Assembly (NCBI RefSeq): GCF_001307275.1 | Contig: NZ_CP012831.1 | Coordinates: forward strand, 1,860,001-1,924,000 | From: Pseudomonas fluorescens | GTDB taxonomy: Bacteria; Pseudomonadota; Gammaproteobacteria; Pseudomonadales; Pseudomonadaceae | Length of the DNA: 64,000 nucleotides | Direction: 5' to 3' | Shown: in pieces, positions 19,224 to 32,453 of the stretch | How the letters are laid out: each line of letters starts with the position of its first letter | Numbering within the stretch: the first letter of the stretch is position 1 | Notes under the pieces: generated by a model | What the model was told of the DNA's origin: nothing | What the model saw: the letters and a program-made list of their open reading frames with translations, nothing else | The model's database searches: none | Translations under genes and position numbers: made by a program

Positions 19224-19227
<4 letters not shown>
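18151..19227 (+). CDS. urtC: Urea ABC transporter permease
   Basis: A 358-residue LivM-type permease with a membrane segment near residues 20-40 (LILAVLLSLPLLSLLAA), then AGLLSLGHGLFFALGGYAMG, a MTQALTFAGMLLFF segment and a late EAAVWVALGGRGTLIGPLLG motif typical of branched-chain-type importers. It pairs with UrtB. The start overlaps the urtB stop and the end overlaps the urtD start by 4 bases, so translation is coupled through the operon. Confidence 0.95.
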
Positions 19228-20087
<860 letters not shown>

Positions 20088-20106
20088 ACCTGCAAACACT
20101 TTCCCC

Positions 20107-20243
20107 CTGTGGGAGCGGGCCTGTGGGAGCAAGGCTTGCCCGCGATGGGGCCGTCGCAATGTTGCCCTGGACCGCGTCATCGTTCATCGCGAGCAAGCTT
20201 TGCTCCCACAAGGTTTGTTCTCACAGGGTTTGCTCCCACAGGG
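20107..20243. repeat. Compound REP array
   Basis: A longer array between urtD and urtE with a truncated CTGTGGGAGCGGGC, a GTGGGAGCAAGGCTTGCCCG copy, an inverted GCGAGCAAGCTTTGCTCCCA copy and two extra TGCTCCCACA remnants. It looks like successive insertions and is the least regular REP locus here. Confidence 0.82.
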
Positions 20244-20263
20244 GATTAAGGAGAATTCAAGAC

Positions 20264-20962
20264 ATGCTGCAAGTCGACAAGCTGCACCAGTACTACGGCG
20301 GTAGCCACATCCTGCGCGGCCTGTCGTTCGACGTGAAGGTCGGCGAAGTGACGTGCCTGCTGGGGCGCAACGGCGTGGGCAAGACCACCCTGCTCAAATG
20401 CCTGATGGGCCTGTTGCCGGCCAAGGAAGGCGCGGTGAGCTGGGAAGGCAAGGCCATCACCGCGTTCAAGCCGCACCAACGGGTGCATGCCGGCATTGCC
20501 TACGTGCCCCAGGGCCGGGAAATTTTCGGACGGCTGACGGTGGAAGAAAACCTGCTGATGGGCCTGTCGCGCTTTCCCGGCGCCGAAGCCAAGGAAGTGC
20601 CGGCATTCATCTACGAATTGTTCCCGGTGCTGCTGCAGATGAAACAACGCCGTGGCGGTGACCTGTCCGGCGGCCAGCAACAGCAGCTCGCCATTGGCCG
20701 GGCCCTGGCCAGTCGCCCGCGACTGCTGATTCTCGACGAGCCCACCGAAGGCATCCAGCCCTCGGTGATCAAGGAGATCGGTGTGGTGATCAAGAAGCTG
20801 GCGGCCCGGGGCGACATGGCGATTTTGCTGGTGGAGCAGTTCTACGACTTCGCCGCCGAGCTGGCCGATCAGTACCTGGTGATGTCCCGGGGCGAGATCG
20901 TGCAGCAGGGGCGCGGAGAAAATATGGAAGCCGAGGGTGTGCGCGGGCTGGTTACGATCTAG
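20264..20962 (+). CDS. urtE: Urea ABC transporter ATP-binding protein
   Basis: A 232-residue LivF-type ATPase with Walker A GRNGVGKTT, signature LSGGQQQQLAIGRAL, Walker B LLILDEPTEG and ILLVEQFYDFA. ATG 20264 follows AAGGAGAATTCAAGAC; an in-frame start at 20123 would translate REP sequence and was rejected. It closes the urt transporter, and ureD begins 30 bases later, so transport and urease genes are probably read together. Confidence 0.95.
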   Translation: MLQVDKLHQYYGGSHILRGLSFDVKVGEVTCLLGRNGVGKTTLLKCLMGLLPAKEGAVSWEGKAITAFKPHQRVHAGIAYVPQGREIFGRLTVEENLLMGLSRFPGAEAKEVPAFIYELFPVLLQMKQRRGGDLSGGQQQQLAIGRALASRPRLLILDEPTEGIQPSVIKEIGVVIKKLAARGDMAILLVEQFYDFAAELADQYLVMSRGEIVQQGRGENMEAEGVRGLVTI

Positions 20963-20992
20963 TCTGTAGCGTCCTGACGATAATCAGAAATC

Positions 20993-21844
20993 ATGAATCT
21001 ACCTGTCTGTTCATTGGCGCCTTCGGCCCTGTTCACCCCCAGCTGGCACGCCGAGCTGGAATTGGGCTATGCCCGTTTCGGCGAGTGCACACGCCCGGTA
21101 CAGCGCCGCCACAAAGGCCCGCTGCGGGTGCAGAAGCACTTGTACGCCGAAGGTCCCGAGGTGTGCCAGCACATCATCGTCCACCCTCCCGGCGGGATTG
21201 CCGGCGGTGACCGGCTGGACATCTCGGCCCACGTCGGCCCTGGCGCCTGGGCGCAACTGACCAGCCCCGGCGCGGCCAAGTGGTACCGCGCAGCCGGCCC
21301 GGCGTACCAACAGTTGAGCCTGAGCGTGGCCCCCGGCGCGACCCTGGAATGGCTGCCCCAGGAAACCATCGTCTTCAGCGCGGCCCAGGCCGAACTCGGC
21401 ACGAGTATCGACCTGCAGGGCGACGCACGCCTGTTCTACTGGGACATGGTCGCCCTCGGCCGACCGGCCAGCGGCGAACGGTTCGACCTGGGGCACTTTC
21501 AATCGCGACTGGACATTCGCCGCGACGGCCAGTTGCTGTGGCATGAGCGCCAGCGCATTGTGGGCGGTGATGGGCTGCTGGACTCGCCCATCGGGCTGGA
21601 CGGCAATCCGGTGTTTGCCACGTTGCTGGTGACTGGCGAGATCGACAGCGAACAGCTGGAACACTGCCGATCCCTGGGCCATGCCGTGCGCGGCGACCTG
21701 ACCCAATTGCCCGGCCTGGTCGTGGCGCGGTGCCTGGCGAGCGAGGCGTTGCTGGCGCGGGGGTGGTTGATTGAATTGTGGCGACTTCTGCGCCCGGCGC
21801 TGCTCGGTCGGGAGGCCATGCCCCCGAGAATCTGGAGTACATGA
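20993..21844 (+). CDS. ureD: Urease accessory protein UreD
   Basis: A 283-residue UreD/UreH protein, seen from [30 protein letters not shown] and the [15 protein letters not shown] block. With UreF and UreG it loads nickel and CO2 into the urease active site; the UreD-UreF complex contacts the apo-urease. It lies just after urtE and before ureA. A REPIN separates it from ureA. The partner genes ureEFG are about 20 kb away. Confidence 0.94.
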   Translation: MNLPVCSLAPSALFTPSWHAELELGYARFGECTRPVQRRHKGPLRVQKHLYAEGPEVCQHIIVHPPGGIAGGDRLDISAHVGPGAWAQLTSPGAAKWYRAAGPAYQQLSLSVAPGATLEWLPQETIVFSAAQAELGTSIDLQGDARLFYWDMVALGRPASGERFDLGHFQSRLDIRRDGQLLWHERQRIVGGDGLLDSPIGLDGNPVFATLLVTGEIDSEQLEHCRSLGHAVRGDLTQLPGLVVARCLASEALLARGWLIELWRLLRPALLGREAMPPRIWST

Positions 21845-21855
21845 ATTTGCTTTTC

Positions 21856-21946
21856 TGTGGGAGCGGGCTTGCTCGCGAAGGCGGTGTGTCAGCCAACTCA
21901 ACTGTTGAATGTGAGCCCGCATTCGCGAGCAAGCCCGCTCCCACAG
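21856..21946. repeat. REPIN (inverted REP pair)
   Basis: Inverted copies of TGTGGGAGCGGGCTTGCTCG, the G-variant of the core, between ureD and ureA. Confidence 0.88.
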
Positions 21947-21995
21947 AGGTACATGTTTTTAGCCCGATTTTTTTATCTGCCCTTATGGATTGCAC

Positions 21996-22298
21996 ATGGA
22001 CCTGACCCCACGCGAAAAAGACAAGCTGCTGATCTTCACCGCCGGCCTCGTCGCCGAACGACGGTTGGCCCGGGGCCTGAAGCTCAACTACCCGGAGGCC
22101 ATGGCCTACATTTCCGCCGCGCTGCTGGAAGGCGCCCGTGACGGCCAGACCGTCGCCGAGCTGATGCACTACGGCACCACGCTGTTGAGCCGCGAGCAGG
22201 TGATGGAAGGCATCCCGGAAATGATCCCGGAGATCCAGGTCGAAGCGACGTTTCCCGACGGTACCAAACTGGTCACCGTCCACCAACCCATCGCCTGA
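21996..22298 (+). CDS. ureA: Urease gamma subunit
   Basis: A 100-residue protein that matches UreA throughout: [20 protein letters not shown], then [20 protein letters not shown] and [20 protein letters not shown]. The gamma subunit packs with UreB and UreC in the cytoplasmic urease trimer. ATG 21996 is the usual start; a TTG two codons earlier is possible but unneeded. A GNAT gene begins 9 bases downstream, separating ureA from ureB. Confidence 0.97.
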   Translation: MDLTPREKDKLLIFTAGLVAERRLARGLKLNYPEAMAYISAALLEGARDGQTVAELMHYGTTLLSREQVMEGIPEMIPEIQVEATFPDGTKLVTVHQPIA

Positions 22299-22307
22299 GG
22301 CCACGTC

Positions 22308-23684
<1,377 letters not shown>

Positions 23685-23708
23685 GTCATAGGGTGCCTGC
23701 ACTGGCCT

Positions 23709-23775
23709 CATCGCGAACAAGCTCGCTCCCACAGGTTACCTCGATCAAATGTGGGAGCGAGCTTGCTCGCGATGA
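23709..23775. repeat. REP pair, outward orientation
   Basis: GCGAACAAGCTCGCTCCCAC followed about 15 bases later by GTGGGAGCGAGCTTGCTCGC. The copies face the opposite way from most REPINs here, with a short spacer, between ureB and ureC. Confidence 0.85.
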
Positions 23776-23825
23776 GTGAGCGCAGCGAACGGTTTCAACA
23801 TTCAATTGAATTCCAAGGCAAGCAC

Positions 23826-25526
<1,701 letters not shown>

Positions 25527-25539
25527 ACCGGCGCAGTTC

Positions 25540-25571
25540 CTGTGGCGAGGGAGCAAGCTCCTTCGCCACAG
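25540..25571. terminator. Likely hairpin between convergent ureC and NEL gene
   Basis: CTGTGGCGAGGGAGCAAGCTCCTTCGCCACAG folds into a long hairpin of the GAGGGA REP type and is followed by TTTTC. It lies between convergent genes and may serve as a two-way terminator. Confidence 0.5.
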
Positions 25572-25606
25572 GTTTTCATTGCCTGAAATGACCGGGCCGG
25601 GTCAGC

Positions 25607-28600
25607 CTACAGGTCGGTACTGCCCGGCAACTGCTCCAGCTCGGTTCGCGTCAACGACTGGACCAGCTCCGCTTCCTTGATCTTGTGTTGCAGGCCCAAC
25701 GCCTCGGACTGGCTGATGTAGTCGGCTTCCTCCAGGGTCCCGGCGGCCTTCGCTTCATCCAGCTCGATCTGGTTGGCGATAAGGGTGTCGTTCAGCGCCT
25801 GGAAGGAGGCCCCATGCGCCTGCTTCAAATAATCGATCCAGAAATCCCGGCCCACCAGCGACTGAAACTGCTGGGGGGAATCGTCCAGCGCCAGCACCTC
25901 ATTGGCAGCGGCATCGAGCATTCCAGGGGTGACATCTCCCAGCCTGAGAAAAACCCCGCCCGCGGGTTGCCCCGGTAGCCCCAGTCGATCCTTGAGCCCC
26001 GCACGGTAAGCCAGACGGACCTCGACTTCTTCTATCAGCGCCAGGTTTTCGCGCGTTTCATCGTTGGTCAGGTCGGTGCGGGCATTGATCGCATCGCGGC
26101 GCCGCTGGATATCCTGCAGGGCAATACGCTCTACCTCATCGAGGCGAAACAGCCCCTTGGCCAGATGGACCAGTGTTGCCGCCTCATCCTTTGCAACCGC
26201 CAAGGCCCTGGCGTTGTGGATCATCAAGCGGATTTCCAGGTAGCTGAAGGACAAGGCGGCGCGATCTTCACAGGCCGGTCGGCCGGCCAGGTCGAACAGT
26301 TCATGACGCAAGTCGGTGGCGTTGCCCATCGCCTCGAGCATCTGCCAGACGCGGGCCTGGAGGTCCGGATAATCTTCCAGCCCCTGATAGGAGGCGGCCA
26401 ACCGATGCAACAACTCAAAAAACTCTCCCGAGTGCTGCTCATCCGCCAGGCTTTGCCACAAGGCGCTTTTTTCCGCCAGTTGGCCCGCAGGCAGGTCGCG
26501 CAGCCATTGCTGCATATTCGCCGGCCCGACCGGCGCTGAAAACCCAAACGCCTCGGGCAAACGCAGGACCGCCCATTCAGGACGCGTCTGCAAGACCGTC
26601 GCCCAATAATCACGCATGCGCTGCTGGACCCCCTCGCTCAACGGGTTGCCCTGCAGCAACGTCACGCGATTGAGGCGTGCGGTAGCATGGGCACGATCGG
26701 CGGGCGGGTCGAGCAGGTGATCCGGCACCTGGGTCAAGCCGTTGTCGCGCAAGTCGATCAGCTCCAGCGGTTGGTCGCGCAGGCCGGTGGGCCAGGCCGT
26801 GATCCCGGTGTTCTTCAGGTGCAATCGTTCCAGGTCAGGTAGCCTGCTGAAGTCCGGCAGGCGCTCCAGCAAGTTATTATCCAGGTCGAGATTTTTCAGC
26901 CGGGTAAGGCCTTGCAGGATTTCAATGCTATGAGGTATCAGGCCGATCTGGTTATTTCCCAGGTGAAGCGTCTCCAGACTCCTCATCCCCTCCAGGGCTT
27001 CGGGAATATCCCTAAGCCTGTTCCTCGGCATTTCCAAGCGCTTGAGGGAGGAGAACCCGTCGAGGAAGCTGTCGCAGTAGTGCAGCGTCAGGCCCATGTC
27101 AGACATCTTGAGCACACCCACATGGCTGAAGTCGGCCGTCAGCTCCGGCAACGCGCCGATGTTCAATCCGCTCAAATCAAGCTCATACCCGAGCCGGCGG
27201 CCATCGGCCCCTGCAACGACCCGGGTCTGACGCCTCCAGCAGCGCTCGATTTGTTCGGCCACCGCCTGCCTGATCCCTGCCGGTACTTGCTGATAGCTAT
27301 TACCCACGTGACGCCATCCGAGGGTAGCGACCCAGCGGTCCAGATCCCGACGCAGCATTTTCAACTCGACTTTACGTCGCTTGAGTTCCCTCACCGCGCC
27401 ATTGCCCAGTGATCGCAACAGCGCCTCGGTCTGCTCCGCCGTGTAGCTCGGGTACAACTCCTGCACCCGGCTCTCCGGCGACCGGCCCAGGCGCAACCAA
27501 TCCCGCAGTCCACCCAGGGGGTAGCCGACTTTGCCCGAAGCCAGGCGCATCGGTGATTGGAAGGCGGGCTTGAGCGCGGGCATCTTCAAGCGGCTCGCCA
27601 GCACATCCCGGTCCACTGGCGAAGCGCCGATGGCCTCTCTCAACTGATCGCCGTGATGGATCGAGGGCCGAGCCATGGCCCGGCGTTCGGCATCCGGCAG
27701 GGCATGCTGCAAGGCATCGAAGACACTGCCCCAATGGCTCAACTCATTGCCGCTGTCGTCAAAGGCCTGGTAGAGATCATCGTCCTTGACCACGACCTTG
27801 GTCTGCGGCGCATTTTGCGGCCCGATGCTGTCGATCAAGGCGCCGGACACATCGGCCTCACGCAATTCGATGCGCACCGTGTCGCTCCAGCCAGGCAAGG
27901 TTTCCAGGGTCGCCAACACCAATCGAGGCGTGTCCGCCGTGGCCAAGGCGTCCTGATACAGGCCCTCGTAGGCTCGGTTCAAACGCACCACGCGCTGATA
28001 ATGGCGCAGCTCTTCGGCGATGCGCAGCGGGATGGGTTTGGTCTGGCTGGCCTCGTCGAAATCCCAGGCGGCCATTTGCTGCAACTCTTCGCTACCGGCC
28101 AGGGTGATGATCTGCTCGATCGCCTTTGCCGGAACCGAGGGGAACCGGGACTTGATCAGCGTGACATGGGGGTCACCTCTCGTCTCGCCCATGGCGTAGT
28201 AGTCGTTGAGCAACTGCACCTTTTCATTTACTGCCGCTTCGGCGAGTGCCTGGCGCAGGTGCCGGAAGCGAGCATCCATGTTGGTTTTCGCAATCGGCGG
28301 GCTCGCCGTGGCCAACAGGTCGGCGCCTGCCGCATCCACCGCTTCGATCAGGTTTTTCAACAGCGAAGGCGTGCGGACCTTGGCCTCGGTAAGACTGGCC
28401 TCGCGAACCGGGGTCTCGCCTTCCGAGGGGCGGACGTACTCCCAGCGTGTCCAGCCGGCGCCGTCGACGATCTTCAGCTTCAGCCCTCTTGGCCACGGGC
28501 CGTATTGGGTCAGCAGGTGCAACATCGGCTCGGCCAGGTCATGGCGCAGCGGCTCCTCGCTTTGCAGTTGCCCGATGAACGTGTCGAGTTGTCGGCAGAG

Positions 28601-30631
28601 GTCGAAGCGATCGAGGGTGTCGGCCAGCAACGCCGGCACCGGCTCGCCCTCGACATGCACCCGTCGCAGCACGTCGTGCGAGGTCGCGCTGGCGAGGCGG
28701 ATCTGCTCCAGTTCAGCATCGCTGAAGCCCTTGACGCCATGGCCCAGGCGTCTCATCAGTGTCGGGCCTTCCCAGGTACGCGGTTGTTCCAGTTCGTGGT
28801 GCCAGGCACCGTTGCCGTTGTCCGTCAGCTCGGGCTGGTAGGCCTGCGGACGAGAAGGATGACGAATGCGATAGCGAAGGGTCTGCGGGTCCCGTTGCAC
28901 TTCATAATGTTGGTCACCCAGCGGCAGAACCTGCCGGTCGCCGACCCGATACAGGCCCTGGGTATCCGGACTCGACGCCGGGGGTGGCGCCAGCTCACTC
29001 TGGTAAACCCTCAGGTCGGGGCGCCACAGACGCGATTCGCCGTTGGCCAATTGAACCGGCTCCAACTGATCCACCGCGCCCGACCATCGAATGTGCGGCA
29101 GCACCGCCGCACCGGTGGCGACGAAGGCGGTGTTGAGGGCCACACTGGAAAAATGCGCCCACATTTCCCGGGTCTCCCCCCGTTCGAACGCTTCGATGCC
29201 TTCAAAGGCCTCGTTGAACATCTGCACGGCCCCGACCGTCAACATCAGCGGCCCCAATCCTGGCACGACGAACGCCGCCAGGTTGAACACGTCGACCACC
29301 GCGTCCAGGTAACTGTCCAGGCGCGCCAGGCGGGCTTTCTGGTCTTCATCACCGGTAGGCACCGCCACCGCGCGTGCGTCAGCCTGGATCTTCTCGATCT
29401 GCCGCAGGCGTAGCGAGCCCCACAGGTCGCCGGGAATCGGCGTCGCGCCCATGGGCAGGTTGCGCAACGACGATTTGAGTGGGTAATCGGCCTGGTCATC
29501 GGCCGTCGGGGAGGTTTGATAGAAGTGCTTGAACTGCCGGAAAAACACCCCTTGCTGACGCAGCGGCACGAAACGGCTGAAGAAGCGGCGGTAGGCGCTA
29601 CCGTGCAGGCGTCGCCGCAGTTCGACCATGAAGTCGGCGCTGGAGGCATAGGCTTTCAGGGGATGCTCGGGATCACCCGGAAGGTAGGCCACGACCGGCA
29701 CCACCCGGCGACTGTTTTCAAGGTCGGGGCCGATCAACAGCGGGCCGACCAGTTCGATGTCGAACACTTTCAGGGAGGTGAAGGTCACGGCCTGGCCATC
29801 GAGGGTGACGTCGCTGGCGCCGTCGATCACCTGCTGCAACATCGCGTAGACCGCCGGGCTGACGTCGGCCTTGGCCCGGGCGATCTCGATGTTCAGCGCC
29901 AGGCCCTGCCGGTGATGCTCCTCCAGTGAATGATCCAGCGGGTTGTATGTCTTGCTGTCGTCGAGCCGCAGGACAGCGTTGATGTGTTCCTGATACTGGC
30001 GCCCCAGGTCCAGGGTGCGACATAACTGGGCGAAAGCTTCTGGGGCAATCGGCAACGCCCCTGCGCGAACGGCGTCGATGGAAGGCACCACTGCGCCGCC
30101 CTGGAACGGACGCACCGTAGTCACGAGGTTGCAATCGGCACAGGCGGGCTTGCGCGCTTCCTCTGGCGCGAAATTGGCCAGCGCCGCCTCCAGCAATGAC
30201 GTGCCACGATATTCGTAGCGATCGAAGTAGCCGCCCTCGTTGTCCAGGACCAGCGCCCCAAAAAGATCATCGCGGGTCTTGCGCCCGTACTTGCGGACGA
30301 AATACACCTCGTTGACGTTCAGCGTGAGGTTGAACTCATCCAGGAGCGCCTGCTCGAGCAAGGGTTCGGCAAAGGCGCGGATGTCCTGGATATTGCCCAG
30401 CCGGTTGTCGACCTGGTTCAGGCGCTCGCGGTAGCGGGAATGACTGTCCTTGAGGCTGTTCCAGAGGTCGGTAGAGGCTTTCGCATACCAGTCCGGAAGC
30501 GTCAGTTCATGGTCGCTCAGTTCCTGCTGGCGTTGCACGATAGCCCCGCTGTACCAGCCGGGAATACGGGCTTTGAGCAGGTCGAAATGCTCGCCCTGGG
30601 GAGTGGCGAGACGAGGGGTGAAGCCTGGCAT
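25607..30631 (-). CDS. Giant LRR/NEL-type E3 ubiquitin ligase-like protein
   Basis: A 1,674-residue protein, the longest in the window. The N-terminal ~1,100 residues resemble the DUF6543/dermonecrotic-toxin-like region of Pseudomonas NEL proteins, including a hydrophobic segment near 450-510 (FNLAAFVVPGLGPLMLTVG). Residues ~1170-1330 are leucine-rich repeats (e.g. LETLHLGNNQIGLIPHSIE). The C-terminal region holds PACEDRAALSF, with Cys1454 matching the catalytic cysteine of IpaH/SspH NEL ligases, which transfer ubiquitin to host proteins. No signal peptide is seen, so type III or another export is inferred. AAGGA precedes the ATG. It has no partner gene nearby and is probably an acquired effector. 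Confidence 0.85.
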   Translation of the reverse strand: MPGFTPRLATPQGEHFDLLKARIPGWYSGAIVQRQQELSDHELTLPDWYAKASTDLWNSLKDSHSRYRERLNQVDNRLGNIQDIRAFAEPLLEQALLDEFNLTLNVNEVYFVRKYGRKTRDDLFGALVLDNEGGYFDRYEYRGTSLLEAALANFAPEEARKPACADCNLVTTVRPFQGGAVVPSIDAVRAGALPIAPEAFAQLCRTLDLGRQYQEHINAVLRLDDSKTYNPLDHSLEEHHRQGLALNIEIARAKADVSPAVYAMLQQVIDGASDVTLDGQAVTFTSLKVFDIELVGPLLIGPDLENSRRVVPVVAYLPGDPEHPLKAYASSADFMVELRRRLHGSAYRRFFSRFVPLRQQGVFFRQFKHFYQTSPTADDQADYPLKSSLRNLPMGATPIPGDLWGSLRLRQIEKIQADARAVAVPTGDEDQKARLARLDSYLDAVVDVFNLAAFVVPGLGPLMLTVGAVQMFNEAFEGIEAFERGETREMWAHFSSVALNTAFVATGAAVLPHIRWSGAVDQLEPVQLANGESRLWRPDLRVYQSELAPPPASSPDTQGLYRVGDRQVLPLGDQHYEVQRDPQTLRYRIRHPSRPQAYQPELTDNGNGAWHHELEQPRTWEGPTLMRRLGHGVKGFSDAELEQIRLASATSHDVLRRVHVEGEPVPALLADTLDRFDLCRQLDTFIGQLQSEEPLRHDLAEPMLHLLTQYGPWPRGLKLKIVDGAGWTRWEYVRPSEGETPVREASLTEAKVRTPSLLKNLIEAVDAAGADLLATASPPIAKTNMDARFRHLRQALAEAAVNEKVQLLNDYYAMGETRGDPHVTLIKSRFPSVPAKAIEQIITLAGSEELQQMAAWDFDEASQTKPIPLRIAEELRHYQRVVRLNRAYEGLYQDALATADTPRLVLATLETLPGWSDTVRIELREADVSGALIDSIGPQNAPQTKVVVKDDDLYQAFDDSGNELSHWGSVFDALQHALPDAERRAMARPSIHHGDQLREAIGASPVDRDVLASRLKMPALKPAFQSPMRLASGKVGYPLGGLRDWLRLGRSPESRVQELYPSYTAEQTEALLRSLGNGAVRELKRRKVELKMLRRDLDRWVATLGWRHVGNSYQQVPAGIRQAVAEQIERCWRRQTRVVAGADGRRLGYELDLSGLNIGALPELTADFSHVGVLKMSDMGLTLHYCDSFLDGFSSLKRLEMPRNRLRDIPEALEGMRSLETLHLGNNQIGLIPHSIEILQGLTRLKNLDLDNNLLERLPDFSRLPDLERLHLKNTGITAWPTGLRDQPLELIDLRDNGLTQVPDHLLDPPADRAHATARLNRVTLLQGNPLSEGVQQRMRDYWATVLQTRPEWAVLRLPEAFGFSAPVGPANMQQWLRDLPAGQLAEKSALWQSLADEQHSGEFFELLHRLAASYQGLEDYPDLQARVWQMLEAMGNATDLRHELFDLAGRPACEDRAALSFSYLEIRLMIHNARALAVAKDEAATLVHLAKGLFRLDEVERIALQDIQRRRDAINARTDLTNDETRENLALIEEVEVRLAYRAGLKDRLGLPGQPAGGVFLRLGDVTPGMLDAAANEVLALDDSPQQFQSLVGRDFWIDYLKQAHGASFQALNDTLIANQIELDEAKAAGTLEEADYISQSEALGLQHKIKEAELVQSLTRTELEQLPGSTDL

Positions 30632-30742
30632 ATCGGGTCATCCTTGACGATGGAAAACCCGAGCCTAACCAGTGTGCCACCGAAGCGTGCGGTAACTATT
30701 TATCGCTTTTTCGACGAGACATGACGGATACGAACCGCCACG

Positions 30743-31042
30743 TCAGTCCACCCAACGGCCCAATTGCTGGCGCAGCCGACGATTCTCGGCACGCAGCTCC
30801 TGGACTTCCTCCAGCAGGTCCAGCGCCAGGGCGACGCCTTCCCACTCCAGGTCCAGGTCGTGCCGCAGCTTCGCGGCACGCTTGGCCAGGGCCAGCTCGT
30901 AATCGGTAAAACGCCAATCCGTCGGGGCCGCGCCGTGGGGTTCGAGGATGCCGTGGGCGACGATCTCGATCACATGGACATCCGCCAACGCGGCAGCCTC
31001 GCAGAATTCCGTCAGGGTCAGTTCAATGATCGGGTTGTTCAT
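30743..31042 (-). CDS. cbpM: Chaperone modulatory protein CbpM
   Basis: A 99-residue MerR-like protein that binds the J-domain of CbpA and blocks it. It reads IELTLTEFCEAAALADVHVI then ILEPHGAAPTDWRFTDYELALA, ending in a short coiled coil LLEEVQELRAENRRLRQQLG. The start MNNPIIELT was preferred over a longer in-frame ATG at 31126, whose leader lies in a repeat. It follows cbpA on the same strand after a large inverted repeat. Confidence 0.9.
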   Translation of the reverse strand: MNNPIIELTLTEFCEAAALADVHVIEIVAHGILEPHGAAPTDWRFTDYELALAKRAAKLRHDLDLEWEGVALALDLLEEVQELRAENRRLRQQLGRWVD

Positions 31043-31086
31043 GGTCTGCTTCTCCCAATGCTTTAACTGTGTAGGGGTGCATGAAC

Positions 31087-31190
31087 GTAGGAGCTGACGA
31101 GTGAAACGAGGCTGCGATCTTTCCACCCCACATTGAGTCTAGAGCGAAAGATCAAGAGATCGCAGCCTCGTTTCACTCGTCAGCTCCTAC
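31087..31190. repeat. Large inverted repeat with 34-base perfect arms
   Basis: The left arm at 31087-31120 begins GTAGGAGCTGACGAGTGAAA, and its exact reverse complement occupies 31157-31190, with a 36-base loop. This is a third repeat type (GTAGGAGCTG...GCTGCGATC), different from the GTGGGAGCG REP. It lies between cbpA and cbpM and may terminate or stabilise transcripts. Confidence 0.85.
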
Positions 31191-31217
31191 GCTCCTACCA
31201 ACAGAGACCGGCCGCTG

Positions 31218-32159
31218 TCAGAAATTCTCCCGCGGATCGAACGCCGCTTTCTTCGCCAGTTCCGCCCACAACGCCTTGACCGCTTCGTCGCTGGCCTTGG
31301 GCATCACCGCCTTGAGCTGCACGAACAGGTAGCCGCGCTCGCCGGCCTTGTTGCGCAGGCCGTGGCCCTTGGCGCGCATGCGCTGGCCGTTCTGGCTGCC
31401 GGCCGGGACCTTGAGGTTGATCTTGCCGGTGAGGGTCGGCACCGCCACTTCGGTGCCCAGCGCCAACTCCCACGGCGCCAGTGGCAAGGTGATGATCAGG
31501 TCCTGGCCTTCGACGTCGAACTTGGGGTGTGGAGCGAAACGAATGGTCAGGTACAAGTCGCCATTGGCGCCGCCACCGACACCCGGCGCGCCCTGGCCCT
31601 TGAGGCGGATGCGTTCGCCATCGGTCACGCCCAGCGGGATCTTCACGTTCAGGCTCTTGCTGGTGTTGCTCACGTGTTGGCCGGCCGCGTTGTATTGCGG
31701 CACCTGGAACGTGACCTTCTTCGACTCGCTCGACAGGGTTTCTTCCAGGAAAATCGGTAATTCCATTTCCACGTCTTGCCCCCGACGGCCGGCGCTGCGA
31801 CCTGACTGTCCGCCACCGAAACCCGACCCACGGTTACCGAAGATCGAACTGAAGAAATCCGAGAAGTCGCCGGCGTCCTGGCCACCGCCAAAACCGCCAC
31901 GGCTCTGCCAACCCGGCGGGCCCTGGAACGGCTGGCCGTGCTGGCCGTAGCGGCGCAGGTCGTCGTACTCGGCGCGCTTGTCGGCGCTTTTCAGCGCTTC
32001 ATAGGCTTCGGAGACGTCCTTGAACTTGGTCTCGGCGTCCTTTTCCTTGCTCACATCCGGGTGATACTTGCGCGCCAGCTTGCGGTAGGCAGCCTTGATC
32101 GTGCTGTCGTCCGCCGTGGGCTCAACACCCAGGATCTTGTAATAGTCTTTGAAGTCCAT
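31218..32159 (-). CDS. cbpA: DnaJ-like co-chaperone CbpA
   Basis: A 313-residue type B J-protein. The J domain (1-70) has the HPD motif at residues 33-35; a Gly/Phe region follows ([18 protein letters not shown]), then two beta-sandwich substrate domains ending near [17 protein letters not shown]. There is no cysteine zinc repeat, which separates it from DnaJ. It stimulates DnaK and, in E. coli, also binds curved DNA. The order cbpA-cbpM on one strand is conserved. Confidence 0.94.
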   Translation of the reverse strand: MDFKDYYKILGVEPTADDSTIKAAYRKLARKYHPDVSKEKDAETKFKDVSEAYEALKSADKRAEYDDLRRYGQHGQPFQGPPGWQSRGGFGGGQDAGDFSDFFSSIFGNRGSGFGGGQSGRSAGRRGQDVEMELPIFLEETLSSESKKVTFQVPQYNAAGQHVSNTSKSLNVKIPLGVTDGERIRLKGQGAPGVGGGANGDLYLTIRFAPHPKFDVEGQDLIITLPLAPWELALGTEVAVPTLTGKINLKVPAGSQNGQRMRAKGHGLRNKAGERGYLFVQLKAVMPKASDEAVKALWAELAKKAAFDPRENF

Positions 32160-32453
32160 CTAGGCATCACCATCCGTTATCGATGTCGCACCGCCACGCA
32201 CAGCATGCCCGGATAACCGGACAGCGGGTTGACCGACCTCAAGATTGGGACCGGGCGGCACGTCAGAAGTTTATCGGCAGCTGGCGGCGGTTCTTGTACC
32301 CGCCTTGCGCTACCTGGCTCATGCCAGCAAGTTTGGGGGTATAAGAGAGTCTTTCAAGGCCCGCGGTCGAGAATTAGCAGATAACCGGCCTTCGAATCCG
32401 CGCCGCACTGACATACACTGCGCGGCCGTTTTTTCAACTGGAACCCGAAAGAC
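32160..32453. other. Divergent control region between cbpA and Hsp70 gene
   Basis: A 294-base gap between divergent chaperone genes. It contains no REP and no ORF I trust. I saw no clear heat-shock promoter, though both genes must be driven from here. Confidence 0.5.

Noticed and set aside
23751..23825. Upstream extension of ureC
   Set aside because: The extra 25 residues translate a REP copy (GASLLAM); UreC normally starts MKISRQ.
27557..29413. 618-codon open frame on the plus strand
   Set aside because: Antisense to the NEL-type gene; no motifs and shadow-like composition.
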